Positions 17,601 to 25,400 of a DNA stretch of 38,191 bases are shown here, in pieces; the stretch's first letter is position 1, and every line of letters begins with the position of its first letter. The stretch covers positions 1-38,191 of the forward strand of contig CAJPTC010000027.1 in the NCBI GenBank assembly GCA_905373475.1. The letters run 5' to 3'. The translations under genes and the position numbers were made by a program. The notes under the pieces were generated by a model that searched no databases, was not told the DNA's origin, and was given only the letters and a program-made list of their open reading frames with translations. This DNA comes from Bacteroidia bacterium. GTDB taxonomy: Bacteria > Bacteroidota > Bacteroidia > Bacteroidales > CAJPTX01.

Positions 17601-19382
17601 ATGGGATATTCTCCTCTCTTGCGGTTCAAAAAAAAAATATTTTCCAAAAAAAGTAAGCCTCTTACTCGCGGCGTGTATATAACAATCGCATTCTTTATAG
17701 GGGTGCTACTTCTACCTAATATTGTACTCGCCGTTCAGTTTTACCCTCCTGCACAAGGGCTTATTCTTCTTAGCCTAGCTTTGGCTGTGCTTCTTTTGCC
17801 TGCTCTTTTTTTTCCTGTCCGTCTCTGGTTATTCTTGGAAGGACTTTTTTTGCTTTTACTCCCCCTCGATCTCGCCTCGTGGCTTTCCATGCATCAACCC
17901 ATTTCTGAGGGCTTTATGCTTTCAGTTTGGCATACCAATGAAATCGAGGCTTACGAACAACTACGGCAATACATCGCCCCTATCATTGCCTATTTGCTGC
18001 TTTTAGCAGCCTACTTTTTGGCTCTTTTCAAATTTATTCCGCGCAGGACATGGTTGCCTAAACGGCTTCGTTTTGCGGTAATTCTGCCAGCTGTACTACT
18101 TACCATTTTCCTTACCACAAGCGTAAAGCGCGAGGTCATGCCGCAATTTGACGAAGAGTTTCAGCCTAGGGGAAGGCACTACGCTTTTAAGTGGTTACTC
18201 AACCATACGTACCCTTTCGATATTACAAAACGATATTTCGCCGTAAAGCGTCAGGTTGCATTTCTACAAAAAAGCGCCAGCGAACGAGGTATCGTCGTAC
18301 AACAAAAGGAGGTTTCGTACCACGGCGAATCGCCCGAAATGCTCGGCGTTCTGGTAATAGGCGAAACGTCGCGGGCATGCAACTGGCAACTAGCGGGCTA
18401 TCTCCGAAAAACGACACCGCGTCTTGCCAAGCGCTCCAATCTTTATTTTTTCAACGATGTTTTTGCAGGGGCGAACTTCACACTTCTTTCAGTCCCGCAG
18501 CTAATTTCAAAAGCCACGCCCGACAATTTATACCAGTGGCAAAGGTCGCCTATGCTAACCGAAATTCTGGCAGAAGGAGGTTTCTATCAGGGGTGGATAT
18601 CAATTCAATCGTTGGGCGATGTATGGATGGACATTGCGCGTCGTGCCTGCAACTTTGTCAGTTTACATACTGGCAACTGGGATCGCGATCTCCGCGATGA
18701 AGAGCTCCTACCACGAGTTGAGAACTTCTTAAAAGAGCTACCTAACGAACGGACATTTCTAGTTACGCACACTATTGGTGGTCATTTTGCTTATACCAAA
18801 CGCTACACAGCTGCATATGCGCACTTTAAGCCCGAAATAGAGAACGAGAGCACCTCCTTTTGGGATTTTAGGCTTAGTGGAAAGAAGAATCAAGCCTTTG
18901 TAAACTCCTTCGACAATACAATAGTTTACACGGACATGATCCTCGATTCTATTATCTCCTACGTAGAAGCGCAGCATCGTCCAGCATTCCTATTGTACGT
19001 AGCAGATCACGGCGAAAATCTTCTAGAACCGCCCGATTTTCATGCCTACCATTCGTACGATACGCCATCGCACTACGAAGCACATGTACCGATGTTTATA
19101 TGGCTTTCTGACGAATATAAAACCCTTTATCCTGCAGCTGATTCAATATTAAGCTCGCACCAAAATATGCGAGTACAAAGCACCTGTACTTTCTATACGC
19201 TATTAGATCTTGCTAGGGTGCAGTATGGAACAGATTCTACCAAAAGTCTTTTAAGCCCATACTACTGCCCTCCTTATGAGCGTCCCATCTCAAACCCCGA
19301 CGGGAAGCTCTGTCCCGAACCTCCCTACCAAGGGGGGAATGTGTGTCCTGTTTATAGCCCAAAAGGAACCGTAGGGGAATAG
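17601..19382 (+). CDS. Phosphoethanolamine transferase-like membrane enzyme (EptA/sulfatase superfamily)
   Basis: Probably transfers phosphoethanolamine to LPS in the periplasm. Of 593 residues the first 175 form about five membrane segments; the rest is an alkaline-phosphatase-fold domain. Metal and catalytic residues align with the family: E255 in GETSR, nucleophile T293 in FTLLSVP, H395 in HTIGGHFAYTKRY, and D469/H470 in VADHGE. The two cysteines that bracket the nucleophile in MCR-1/EptA (C281, C291) are replaced (G289, Q300 by motif alignment). The C-terminal 40 residues are Pro/Cys-rich and unlike the family. ATG 17601 is preferred over the TTG at 17595. It follows kdsD by 18 bases. Substrate is inferred. 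Confidence 0.8.
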   Translation: MGYSPLLRFKKKIFSKKSKPLTRGVYITIAFFIGVLLLPNIVLAVQFYPPAQGLILLSLALAVLLLPALFFPVRLWLFLEGLFLLLLPLDLASWLSMHQPISEGFMLSVWHTNEIEAYEQLRQYIAPIIAYLLLLAAYFLALFKFIPRRTWLPKRLRFAVILPAVLLTIFLTTSVKREVMPQFDEEFQPRGRHYAFKWLLNHTYPFDITKRYFAVKRQVAFLQKSASERGIVVQQKEVSYHGESPEMLGVLVIGETSRACNWQLAGYLRKTTPRLAKRSNLYFFNDVFAGANFTLLSVPQLISKATPDNLYQWQRSPMLTEILAEGGFYQGWISIQSLGDVWMDIARRACNFVSLHTGNWDRDLRDEELLPRVENFLKELPNERTFLVTHTIGGHFAYTKRYTAAYAHFKPEIENESTSFWDFRLSGKKNQAFVNSFDNTIVYTDMILDSIISYVEAQHRPAFLLYVADHGENLLEPPDFHAYHSYDTPSHYEAHVPMFIWLSDEYKTLYPAADSILSSHQNMRVQSTCTFYTLLDLARVQYGTDSTKSLLSPYYCPPYERPISNPDGKLCPEPPYQGGNVCPVYSPKGTVGE

Positions 19383-19424
19383 CTTTTATAGCACACCTCG
19401 GTTTCTTGGGTTGATTCTGCCGGG

Positions 19425-19454
19425 TAACATCATACGCAAACTACTGTTTGAAAC
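19425..19454 (-). repeat. Dispersed intergenic repeat, copy D (reversed, partial)
   Basis: On the minus strand this reads AAACAGTAGTTTGCGTATGATG, sharing AGTTTGCGTATnATG with copies A and B. It lies between the phosphoethanolamine-transferase-like gene and serS. A 7-bp hairpin CTATGAG/CTCATAG follows at 19465-19487. Confidence 0.5.
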
Positions 19455-19544
19455 GTAGCCTGCGCTATGAGATAAAAATCCTCATAGGTGAATACGAAAC
19501 CTAGGAAATCACTAATATTGTACACCTATAATGGCACAAAAAAT

Positions 19545-20825
19545 ATGATTACACTGAAACGTTTACGCGAGGATTCGGAACAGATCATCGCAGGGCTGGA
19601 GCGCCGTGGTCTAAAAGTAAAAGAGACTATAAAAGAGCTACTTGCACAGGATGCGTCGCGGCGAGAATTACAGACACGACTCGGCGAAATACAACAAAAG
19701 CTTAATCAATTCTCCAAAGAATTTGGTACGCTTATGGCGCAAGGAAACAAGGAAGGCGCAGAGCAACTGCGTCAGACAGTCCAGGATTTGAAGGAGAAGG
19801 CAAAACAAATAGAAAACGAACTCGAAGAGCGCGCTAAAGCGTTTCAGGAAAAACTTGTACTGTTACCTAATGTGCCGCACGTATCCGTTCCTACTGGAAA
19901 AAATGCTGAAGACAACTTGGTAGTGCGTACCGAAGGAGGCAAGCCCAAGGTTCAAGGTAAAGGCTTACCTCATTGGGAAATTGCCACAAAGCTAGATCTG
20001 ATAGATTTTGAACTTGGCGTGAAGGTAACAGGGGCTGGTTTCCCCGTCTATAAGGGCTACGGAGCGCGCTTGCAAAGAGCTCTTATCAATTTCTTTTTAG
20101 ATGAGAATACAAAAGCGGGCTATCTGGAAATAGAGCCCCCCATTATGGTAAACGCGGCGAGTGCGTATGCAACAGGACAATTACCCGACAAAGATGGGCA
20201 GATGTATTACGCTTCCGTTGATGATTTCTATATGATACCAACCGCCGAGGTGCCCGTAACCAATCTTTACCGTGACTCGGTTGTAGAGGAAAAGGAATTA
20301 CCCATACGTATGACAGCCTATACACCGTGTTTCCGACGCGAAGCGGGTTCGTATGGTAAAGACGTACGCGGCTTAAACCGTCTGCATCAATTCGATAAGG
20401 TAGAGCTTGTTTGTTTAGAACACCCTACCCGCTCCTACGATCGTTTGGAAGAGATGGTGCAACACGTAGAAGGGTTACTACAAAAGTTAGAGCTACCCTA
20501 CCGTGTACTCAAGTTATGCACTGGCGATATGAGCTTTACTTCTGCCCTCACGTACGACCTTGAAGTTTATTCCATAGGACAAGATAAGTGGTTGGAGGTC
20601 AGCTCTGTGAGCAATTTTGAAGATTTTCAAGCAAACCGTCTCTCGCTTCGTTACAAACGTGCAGACGATAAGAAAAATGAGTTGCTCCATACACTCAATG
20701 GTAGTTCGTTAGCGCTCCCACGCGTAGTGGCTGCGTTACTAGAAGATCATCAGAGTGAACAGGGCATTATGATACCGAAGGCTTTACAGCCTTACATGGG
20801 GTGCGAACTCATTCCGTGGAAATAA
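19545..20825 (+). CDS. serS: Seryl-tRNA synthetase
   Basis: Charges tRNA-Ser (and tRNA-Sec where present) with serine. The 426 residues match bacterial SerRS. The N-terminal long coiled-coil arm (about 25-105) that grips the tRNA is evident from heptads such as LREDSEQIIAGLERRG and EQLRQTVQDLKEKAKQIENE. The class II core has motif 2 around CFRREAGSYGKDVRGLNRLHQF and motif 3 around LNGSSLALPRVVAALLE. A GTG start at 19488 would add residues outside the family; ATG 19545 begins with the expected MITLKRLRED. ruvC follows after 41 bases. Confidence 0.96.
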   Translation: MITLKRLREDSEQIIAGLERRGLKVKETIKELLAQDASRRELQTRLGEIQQKLNQFSKEFGTLMAQGNKEGAEQLRQTVQDLKEKAKQIENELEERAKAFQEKLVLLPNVPHVSVPTGKNAEDNLVVRTEGGKPKVQGKGLPHWEIATKLDLIDFELGVKVTGAGFPVYKGYGARLQRALINFFLDENTKAGYLEIEPPIMVNAASAYATGQLPDKDGQMYYASVDDFYMIPTAEVPVTNLYRDSVVEEKELPIRMTAYTPCFRREAGSYGKDVRGLNRLHQFDKVELVCLEHPTRSYDRLEEMVQHVEGLLQKLELPYRVLKLCTGDMSFTSALTYDLEVYSIGQDKWLEVSSVSNFEDFQANRLSLRYKRADDKKNELLHTLNGSSLALPRVVAALLEDHQSEQGIMIPKALQPYMGCELIPWK

Positions 20826-20866
20826 CGCGCTATACAAAAATATCTCGTTCAGACAAACCAAAGGAT

Positions 20867-21523
20867 ATGCCCATCCAAGCCTCAGAGCGTTGCGTTCTCG
20901 GTATAGACCCAGGCACGCGCTATATGGGCTATGCACTAATACATGGCACGGAGGGACAGACTCCCTCCTTTACACTGGCAGATGTGGTGGTTCTTACCAA
21001 AATTCGCGATCCGTACGCGCGCTTAGCGAGAATCCACGAGGTTGTCGTTTCTCTCATCCAGAGTTACCACGTCACGGAGTTGGCGATAGAGGCGCCCTTT
21101 TACGGAAAAAATGCACAAAGTATGTTGAAACTCGGGCGTGCACAGGGCGTAGCCTTAGCAGCAAGTTTGAGCCTAGGCGTTCCTGCCGTAGAGTATCCGC
21201 CACGCAGGGTAAAAGAAGTAATAACCTCTAACGGACAGGCGAGCAAAGGACAGGTAGCCCGCATGCTTTCGCATGTATTCCCCGATGCGCCGCTCGCAAC
21301 GCTGCCATCGTACGATGCGACAGATGCACTGTCAATAGCGCTCTGCCATTTTTATGTGGGGGGAAAAAGTACGCCCGTTCAAGAAGCAACGCGGAAACTT
21401 AAAACTTCTAGCGGACGAAAAGGTAAAACGAATTGGGGCGACTATATTGCTTCTAACCCCGAAAGAATCGTTTCAAAACCCCATTTAAGTACTAGAAGAG
21501 CTACTAGCGTAAAGAAGGATTAA
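20867..21523 (+). CDS. ruvC: Holliday junction resolvase RuvC
   Basis: An endonuclease that cuts Holliday junctions after RuvAB branch migration. The RNase H-fold catalytic acids are visible: D14 in GIDPGTR, E75 in AIEAPFYGKN, and D150/D153 in YDATDALSIALCH. PPRRVKEVITSNGQASKGQV is the conserved binding segment. At 218 residues it is longer than E. coli RuvC (173); the extra part is a basic C-terminal tail of about 50 residues rich in Lys, Arg and Ser. ATG 20867, preceded by AAAGGA, is preferred over an upstream start at 20801 inside serS. queD begins 3 bases after the stop. Confidence 0.93.
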   Translation: MPIQASERCVLGIDPGTRYMGYALIHGTEGQTPSFTLADVVVLTKIRDPYARLARIHEVVVSLIQSYHVTELAIEAPFYGKNAQSMLKLGRAQGVALAASLSLGVPAVEYPPRRVKEVITSNGQASKGQVARMLSHVFPDAPLATLPSYDATDALSIALCHFYVGGKSTPVQEATRKLKTSSGRKGKTNWGDYIASNPERIVSKPHLSTRRATSVKKD

Positions 21524-21526
21524 CTT

Positions 21527-21967
21527 ATGGCACGCATACGGGTTACGAAAGAATTCCATTTTGAGGCTGCACACTTCTTGCCAAGGTACGATGGCTTGTG
21601 TGCAAACCTACACGGACATTCCTACCGTTTGCTGGTAACACTTAGAGGGGAAATTTTGAAAGACGCAACCTCGCCCAAGAATGGGATGGTTATCGATTTT
21701 AGCGTCCTGAAAGGTATCGTAGAACGTAATATTCTGCAAGTTCTAGATCATTCGCTTATCGTACGTAAGCACACGTACGATCTCCCTGCTACATGCACCC
21801 ATTTCCGTATCCTCGAGCTTGACGATCAGCCCACAAGCGAAAATATCCTACTCTGGATAGTAGAACGTTTGCGTACCGCCCTGCCCCAGCAAGTTGAGCT
21901 ATTTCGTGTTCGTTTGTACGAAACAGCTACCAGTTGTGCCGAGTGGACTGTAGAGGACAATGCCTAG
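21527..21967 (+). CDS. queD: 6-carboxytetrahydropterin synthase QueD (PTPS family)
   Basis: Converts dihydroneopterin triphosphate to 6-carboxytetrahydropterin, an early step of queuosine (7-deazaguanine) synthesis. It has 146 residues. The zinc ligands are H16 (EAAHFL) with H29 and H31 (LHGHSY), the catalytic Cys is C25 (DGLCANLHGH), and the DH pair D74/H75 and the substrate Glu in LYETATSCAEW (E132) follow. A pterin role (PTPS proper) cannot be ruled out, but bacteria mostly use this family for queuosine. It is the last gene of the serS-ruvC-queD run and faces the convergent rluA-like gene with 41 bases between stops. Confidence 0.9.
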   Translation: MARIRVTKEFHFEAAHFLPRYDGLCANLHGHSYRLLVTLRGEILKDATSPKNGMVIDFSVLKGIVERNILQVLDHSLIVRKHTYDLPATCTHFRILELDDQPTSENILLWIVERLRTALPQQVELFRVRLYETATSCAEWTVEDNA

Positions 21968-22008
21968 CGACCTCTACTACTACGCACAACTCAGACTCCC
22001 GAATTATA

Positions 22009-22743
22009 CTATTTCTCCACTAGCTCGAGAAACGCGCACGGACTTTCGACGTACAGCGATTCGCCCGTAATAGGCTGCTGAAATCGTAAGGAAAAAGCGT
22101 GCAATGCGATCCCCCCGTTAGGGAGACTACGCTTTGCCCCATACTTCAAATCACCATGCACAGGACACCCGATACTGGCAAGTTGCGCGCGTATTTGGTG
22201 ATGCCGTCCTGTAAAGAGTTGCACCTTCAAAAGCGTGAAACTCTTGGTTGCTCCTACCATTTCATAAGCAAGCGAGGAAAGTTGCCCGCGTGGGTCGCCT
22301 TTTCGCACTACAAAGGTCTTGTTTATCTTCGCATTGCGGTGCAGATAGTTCTCAATTCGTCCCTCCATTTCCTCAGGACGTCCTTCCACGAGTGCATAGT
22401 AGAAACGTTCCACCGCCCCATTGCTAAATTGTTCGTGCAGGCGAGGTAACACCCTGTCTACTTTTGCAAAGAGCACTACACCCGACACAGGGCGATCTAT
22501 CCGATGCACTGCTTGCAGGTACACGTTGCCAGGCTTAGCATCGCGTTCCTTTAGCGCCAAACTCAACGAACGAAGCAACGAAGCATCGCCCGATTTGTCT
22601 TCCTGTACAATCTCACCCACCTCCTTATCTAACACCAAGAGGTGTTTGTCTTCGTAGAGAATACGTGAGAGTAGTGGTCGTGGCTCACGCACCTTGAATA
22701 TAGGAGTACTAGTATTGCTCTTTTTCGTTGGGGAAGTCGCCAT
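22009..22743 (-). CDS. RluA-family pseudouridine synthase
   Basis: Isomerises uridine to pseudouridine in rRNA or tRNA. It has 244 residues. The catalytic Asp is D83 in the HRIDRPVSG motif, preceded by the usual LLVLDKEVGE stretch, and followed by RFYYALVEG and the GRHHQIRAQLASIGCPVHGD motif that identifies the family. The N-terminal S4 domain seen in RluD and RluC is absent, so this is a short form. Its target base cannot be told from sequence. The start overlaps the 3' end of panB by 35 bases in another frame, suggesting translational coupling; no later in-frame ATG keeps the catalytic domain whole. Confidence 0.88.
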   Translation of the reverse strand: MATSPTKKSNTSTPIFKVREPRPLLSRILYEDKHLLVLDKEVGEIVQEDKSGDASLLRSLSLALKERDAKPGNVYLQAVHRIDRPVSGVVLFAKVDRVLPRLHEQFSNGAVERFYYALVEGRPEEMEGRIENYLHRNAKINKTFVVRKGDPRGQLSSLAYEMVGATKSFTLLKVQLFTGRHHQIRAQLASIGCPVHGDLKYGAKRSLPNGGIALHAFSLRFQQPITGESLYVESPCAFLELVEK

Positions 22744-23524
22744 CTTTCACGTCTTGTATATAACTTTTGAAGGCAGTAAACATCTCTTCGCCTAGGCTCG
22801 CATAACGGCGCAGGAAGCGCGGCGAAAAGGCCTCTGTAATACCCAGCATGTCGTGCGTTACGAGTACCTGCCCATCTACTTTACCACCAGCGCCAATCCC
22901 AATAACGGGAATTTGTAGCTTACGTGCCACCTCTGCCCCTAGCTTCGCGGGAATCTTCTCCAGCACGATAGAGAAACAGCCCGCAGCTTCAAGCTCCTGC
23001 GCATCCGCTACCAAGCGGTCGGCTTCTTCTTCCTCGGTAGCACGCACCACATACGTACCAAACTTGTGTATGCTCTGCGGCGTTAACCCTAAATGCCCCA
23101 TTATAGGAATGCCCGCAGAGAGTATCCGATTCACCGAATCTATAATCTCTACGCCCCCCTCCATCTTTATGGCATCTGCGCCGCTCTCCTTCATAATTCG
23201 TATGGCCGATTGCAGCGCTCTTTGCGAATCGCCTTGGTAAGACCCAAAGGGCATATCTACCACTACCAGAGCATGATTTACAGCTCGAACTACCGACGCA
23301 GCATGATAAATCATCTCCTCCAGCGTAATGGGAAGTGTGCTTTCAAACCCCGCCATAACATTGGCAGCCGAGTCCCCCACCAAAATGACATCGATACCTG
23401 CTTGGTCTAATATGCGCGCCATAGAATAATCGTAAGAGGTGAGCATAGAGATACGCTCACCTCGATCTTTCATGGTCTGGAGCACATGCGTGGTTATTAC
23501 ACGGCGTTTGCCTTCTACCGACAT
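22709..23524 (-). CDS. panB: 3-methyl-2-oxobutanoate hydroxymethyltransferase (ketopantoate hydroxymethyltransferase)
   Basis: Adds a hydroxymethyl group from 5,10-methylenetetrahydrofolate to 2-oxoisovalerate, giving ketopantoate for pantothenate and CoA. It has 271 residues, near the usual 264. Conserved residues are D51 (VGDSAA), D90 (VVDMPFGSYQ), K120 and E122 (AIKMEGG), and the catalytic Glu E189 (IVLEKIP), with HLGLTPQS and GIGAGGKVDGQVLV. Other pan genes are not in the window. The reading frame ends within the RluA-type gene. Confidence 0.96.
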   Translation of the reverse strand: MSVEGKRRVITTHVLQTMKDRGERISMLTSYDYSMARILDQAGIDVILVGDSAANVMAGFESTLPITLEEMIYHAASVVRAVNHALVVVDMPFGSYQGDSQRALQSAIRIMKESGADAIKMEGGVEIIDSVNRILSAGIPIMGHLGLTPQSIHKFGTYVVRATEEEEADRLVADAQELEAAGCFSIVLEKIPAKLGAEVARKLQIPVIGIGAGGKVDGQVLVTHDMLGITEAFSPRFLRRYASLGEEMFTAFKSYIQDVKDGDFPNEKEQY

Positions 23525-23631
23525 TGCGTTATGATTTTAAGTAGGTAATCCTATTGAGCGAAACTTCGTTTTGCATACGTAGTTCGTTGCATACCTAGAG
23601 GGTGCACTCCGAATCAGAATCGACACACCAA

Positions 23632-24009
23632 TTAGATAACATAGCGAACAGAGAGCAAAAGCGAAAGTAGGTAACAGAAAAGCGCAACAAGTACAAGCGC
23701 CATTCGATGCTCGGCACCAACGAGCCAAAGAGCACCTGCCACGAAGAGTACATCAAGCAACAATTTGGCCACCGTAAGCAGCATAAAATGAGCTGCAAAA
23801 CGTTCCCGATTCTCGCCCGTTATGATTTTACGCATATAGTAAAACGAAAGCACGCCCACTAGAAAGAAAAACGATGGCACTGCGGGAAATAAAGGGAAAT
23901 AACCCCCCAATACCCCAAAAGAGAGGATTCCGCCCCACAAAATGCCACTGATGCCCAGTACAAGTCCCGATACGTAGATATAGCGCTGAATGCTAAACCG
24001 ATTTGCCAT
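23632..24009 (-). CDS. Small four-helix membrane protein (possibly AtpI-like)
   Basis: A 125-residue protein with four predicted membrane segments (about 12-32, 38-57, 70-92 and 101-121) and a basic turn KIITGENRERFA. I do not recognise it by motif. Its size and topology recall AtpI, and in several Flavobacteriia, as I remember, a bactofilin gene is followed by small AtpZ/AtpI-type genes and then the ATP synthase operon. Here the bactofilin is upstream but panB, not atp genes, follows, so the AtpI idea is weak. It has its own -7 element (24068-24075) overlapping the bactofilin terminator. ATG 24009 is the first start. Confidence 0.6.
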   Translation of the reverse strand: MANRFSIQRYIYVSGLVLGISGILWGGILSFGVLGGYFPLFPAVPSFFFLVGVLSFYYMRKIITGENRERFAAHFMLLTVAKLLLDVLFVAGALWLVGAEHRMALVLVALFCYLLSLLLSVRYVI

Positions 24010-24067
24010 GTCTTACTATTGCTATGCGAACAATCTTGTAGTATGTTCCCTCGTCTTTCCTACACTG

Positions 24068-24075
24068 CAAAAGTA
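24068..24075 (-). promoter_or_regulatory. -7 element of the four-helix membrane protein gene
   Basis: TACTTTTG on the minus strand matches TAnnTTTG, 58 bases before the start codon at 24009. It directly abuts the T-run of the bactofilin terminator. Confidence 0.5.
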
Positions 24076-24114
24076 AAAAGGATTACAGATAACACCGTAT
24101 GTTACCCATAATCC
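24075..24114 (-). terminator. Terminator of the bactofilin gene
   Basis: On the minus strand GGATTATGGGTAACA pairs with TGTTATCTGTAATCC (outer GGATTA/TAATCC arms, inner mismatches), followed by TTTTT (24079-24075). It lies 29 bases after the bactofilin stop. Confidence 0.6.
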
Positions 24115-24143
24115 TTGCAAATTTTCAAAAGGGAACTACCCTA

Positions 24144-24536
24144 CTATTTTTCGGGCTGTTTTTCGCGTGGTGACGTATTGGTATTAGGTTCGCCCATTTG
24201 GCACGTACCCGTGAAGGTAGCACCTGGCTCAATACCCAAACGCTGCGTTTTTACGTCGGCATATAGCTTAGCAGTACTCTTCAAGCTCAGAAGCTCGGCA
24301 ACCTGTATTTTACCATTCAAGTAGCCCGAAATATCCCCATTCTTGCACTGTAGTTCGCCCTCTACGCGCCCCGATTCGCCAATTACCACCTTACCCCGTA
24401 CACTTAGCGAACCCACTACAGAGCCATCTATGCGCAAATCGCCCCCACAATCTATCTCGCCGCGTATCTCTGTTCCTGCGCTTATCAGACTCACCGTATT
24501 CGCGGTCACTTGTATCTCATTACCTTTTGCCATCAT
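24144..24536 (-). CDS. Bactofilin (polymer-forming cytoskeletal protein)
   Basis: A cytoskeletal protein that polymerises without nucleotide. The 130 residues show the bactofilin pattern of short beta units: LISAGTEIRGEIDCGGDLRIDGSVVGS, LSVRGKVVIGESGRVEGELQC, LNGKIQVAELLSLKSTAKLYADVKTQRLGIEPGA and TFTGTCQM. Flanking tails are short and polar, as usual in the family. In Bacteroidota its cellular task is largely unknown. The start has two Met in tandem; the first (24536) is used. It follows the osmC-like gene by 9 bases, so the two are probably co-transcribed. Confidence 0.9.
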   Translation of the reverse strand: MMAKGNEIQVTANTVSLISAGTEIRGEIDCGGDLRIDGSVVGSLSVRGKVVIGESGRVEGELQCKNGDISGYLNGKIQVAELLSLKSTAKLYADVKTQRLGIEPGATFTGTCQMGEPNTNTSPREKQPEK

Positions 24537-24545
24537 CAGAATCGT

Positions 24546-24950
24546 TTAGGAAAATAGGAATTCTACCACCTTTTCTACGTCGGACGCCAGACTACGCATT
24601 ACAGGACACTGCTCTAGGGCAAGCTGAAGAATCTTCTTCTCCTTAGGCGAATATTCGTGCCCGCGGAGGTCTATCACCAAATGCATAGATTTCAGACGCT
24701 TCGGCTTATCGGTAACCTTATAATCTACAGTAGCCTTCATGCCCTCTACCGAGAAGTTGTGTACGCGCGCCACCGTTCCCAACGTACTTAAAGTACAAGC
24801 CGCCCCTGCCACGCAAAGAAGTTGCATAGGGTTATACGCCTCGGGCGTCTCGCCCTCTTGCAGATTGGTCTGTGATGCAACCACACGCCCGCTCGGATCG
24901 GTGCTTTGCGTCTTGTAGTCGCCAGTATATACAATTTCTATTGCTGCCAT
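24546..24950 (-). CDS. OsmC/Ohr family protein
   Basis: Members reduce organic hydroperoxides with a catalytic Cys pair. It has 134 residues. The two conserved cysteines are C52 (AGAACTLSTL) and C115 (ALEQCPVM), matching the family layout with a central helix and a C-terminal helix; C46 is an extra Cys nearby. The short length and the EGMKATVDYKVTDKPKRL stretch fit the YhfA/OsmC branch more than Ohr. The actual substrate is unknown. A -7 element at 24982-24989 gives a short leader. Confidence 0.88.
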   Translation of the reverse strand: MAAIEIVYTGDYKTQSTDPSGRVVASQTNLQEGETPEAYNPMQLLCVAGAACTLSTLGTVARVHNFSVEGMKATVDYKVTDKPKRLKSMHLVIDLRGHEYSPKEKKILQLALEQCPVMRSLASDVEKVVEFLFS

Positions 24951-24981
24951 TTGCTCACCTTGGGCTTACTTAGATGTCTCA

Positions 24982-24989
24982 CAAAATTA
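24982..24989 (-). promoter_or_regulatory. -7 element of the osmC-like gene
   Basis: TAATTTTG on the minus strand matches TAnnTTTG 31 bases before the start codon at 24950. No TTG is found 18-19 bases upstream. Confidence 0.4.
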
Positions 24990-25103
24990 CACTCTTTCTA
25001 ATAACCCTATTTGAGCGTTTTTATTACCTCGTTAGCATAAACTAGGCAAGTATTGATTCGATTCATACATCGTAATATATCAACATTCACCCTCTCAGCT
25101 TCA

Positions 25104-25244
25104 ATGGAACAACGTGCACTTTACAAGATTTTGCCTTTCTGTTACGAATTTCCTCGTGAAGTGTCCGAAAGAACTATATCCCGTGGCGGCTTTCAGTTAT
25201 ACCTAGACAATTGCTTGGAAGATATTATCTTTGCACCAAACTAA
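25104..25244 (+). CDS. Possible 46-residue small protein
   Basis: ATG 25104 opens a 46-codon frame (begins MEQRALYKILPFCYEF, ends DIIFAPN). The product is acidic and not low-complexity, but I recognise no family and there is no ribosome binding site. Its 3' end overlaps the -7 element proposed for the small RNA. It could be chance. Confidence 0.25.
   Translation: MEQRALYKILPFCYEFPREVSERTISRGGFQLYLDNCLEDIIFAPN
25226..25233 (+). promoter_or_regulatory. -7 element of the candidate small RNA
   Basis: TATCTTTG followed by CACC is a full TAnnTTTG match with the C often found next. The nearest TTG (25211-25213) is only 12 bases away, so the -33 box is missing or weak. Confidence 0.4.
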
Positions 25245-25340
25245 AATGAACCATATAGGTTCTGTAGACTTCAGAACCAAAAGATAACAAGCCTCTCAGG
25301 CGCGTCGCAAGACAGCATACTTGAGAGGCGTTTTTCTTTT
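25240..25340 (+). ncRNA. Candidate ~100-nt small RNA
   Basis: A transcript starting after the -7 element at 25226-25233 would hold a hairpin GGTTCTG/CAGAACC (25258-25264 and 25272-25278), an A-rich single-stranded link, and a strong terminator hairpin ending in TTTTTCTTTT. Little in this stretch could be coding. I do not recognise it as a known RNA family. It could also be the 3' end of a longer transcript carrying the 46-residue frame. Confidence 0.4.
25291..25340 (+). terminator. Strong rho-independent terminator
   Basis: GCCTCTCA (25291-25298) pairs with TGAGAGGC (25322-25329), followed by GTTTTTCTTTT. The + orientation has the better T-run; on the minus strand, where the radical SAM gene ends 60 bases away, only TTGTTATCTTTT follows, so it might work in both directions. 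Confidence 0.65.
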
Positions 25341-25400
25341 TACAGAGGTACTCTAAAAGAGGAGCAACACAGAGAGCAACGACCCCAATAGCTCATAGTA

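Larger units (their letters stand above)
24951..25400. other. Intergenic region between the osmC-like and radical SAM genes
   Basis: This 450-base stretch holds the osmC-like promoter (minus strand), a short + strand frame of 46 codons (25104-25244), a -7 element at 25226-25233, and a strong + strand terminator at 25291-25340. No larger gene is visible on either strand. The pattern fits a small RNA on the + strand (next entries). Confidence 0.55.
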
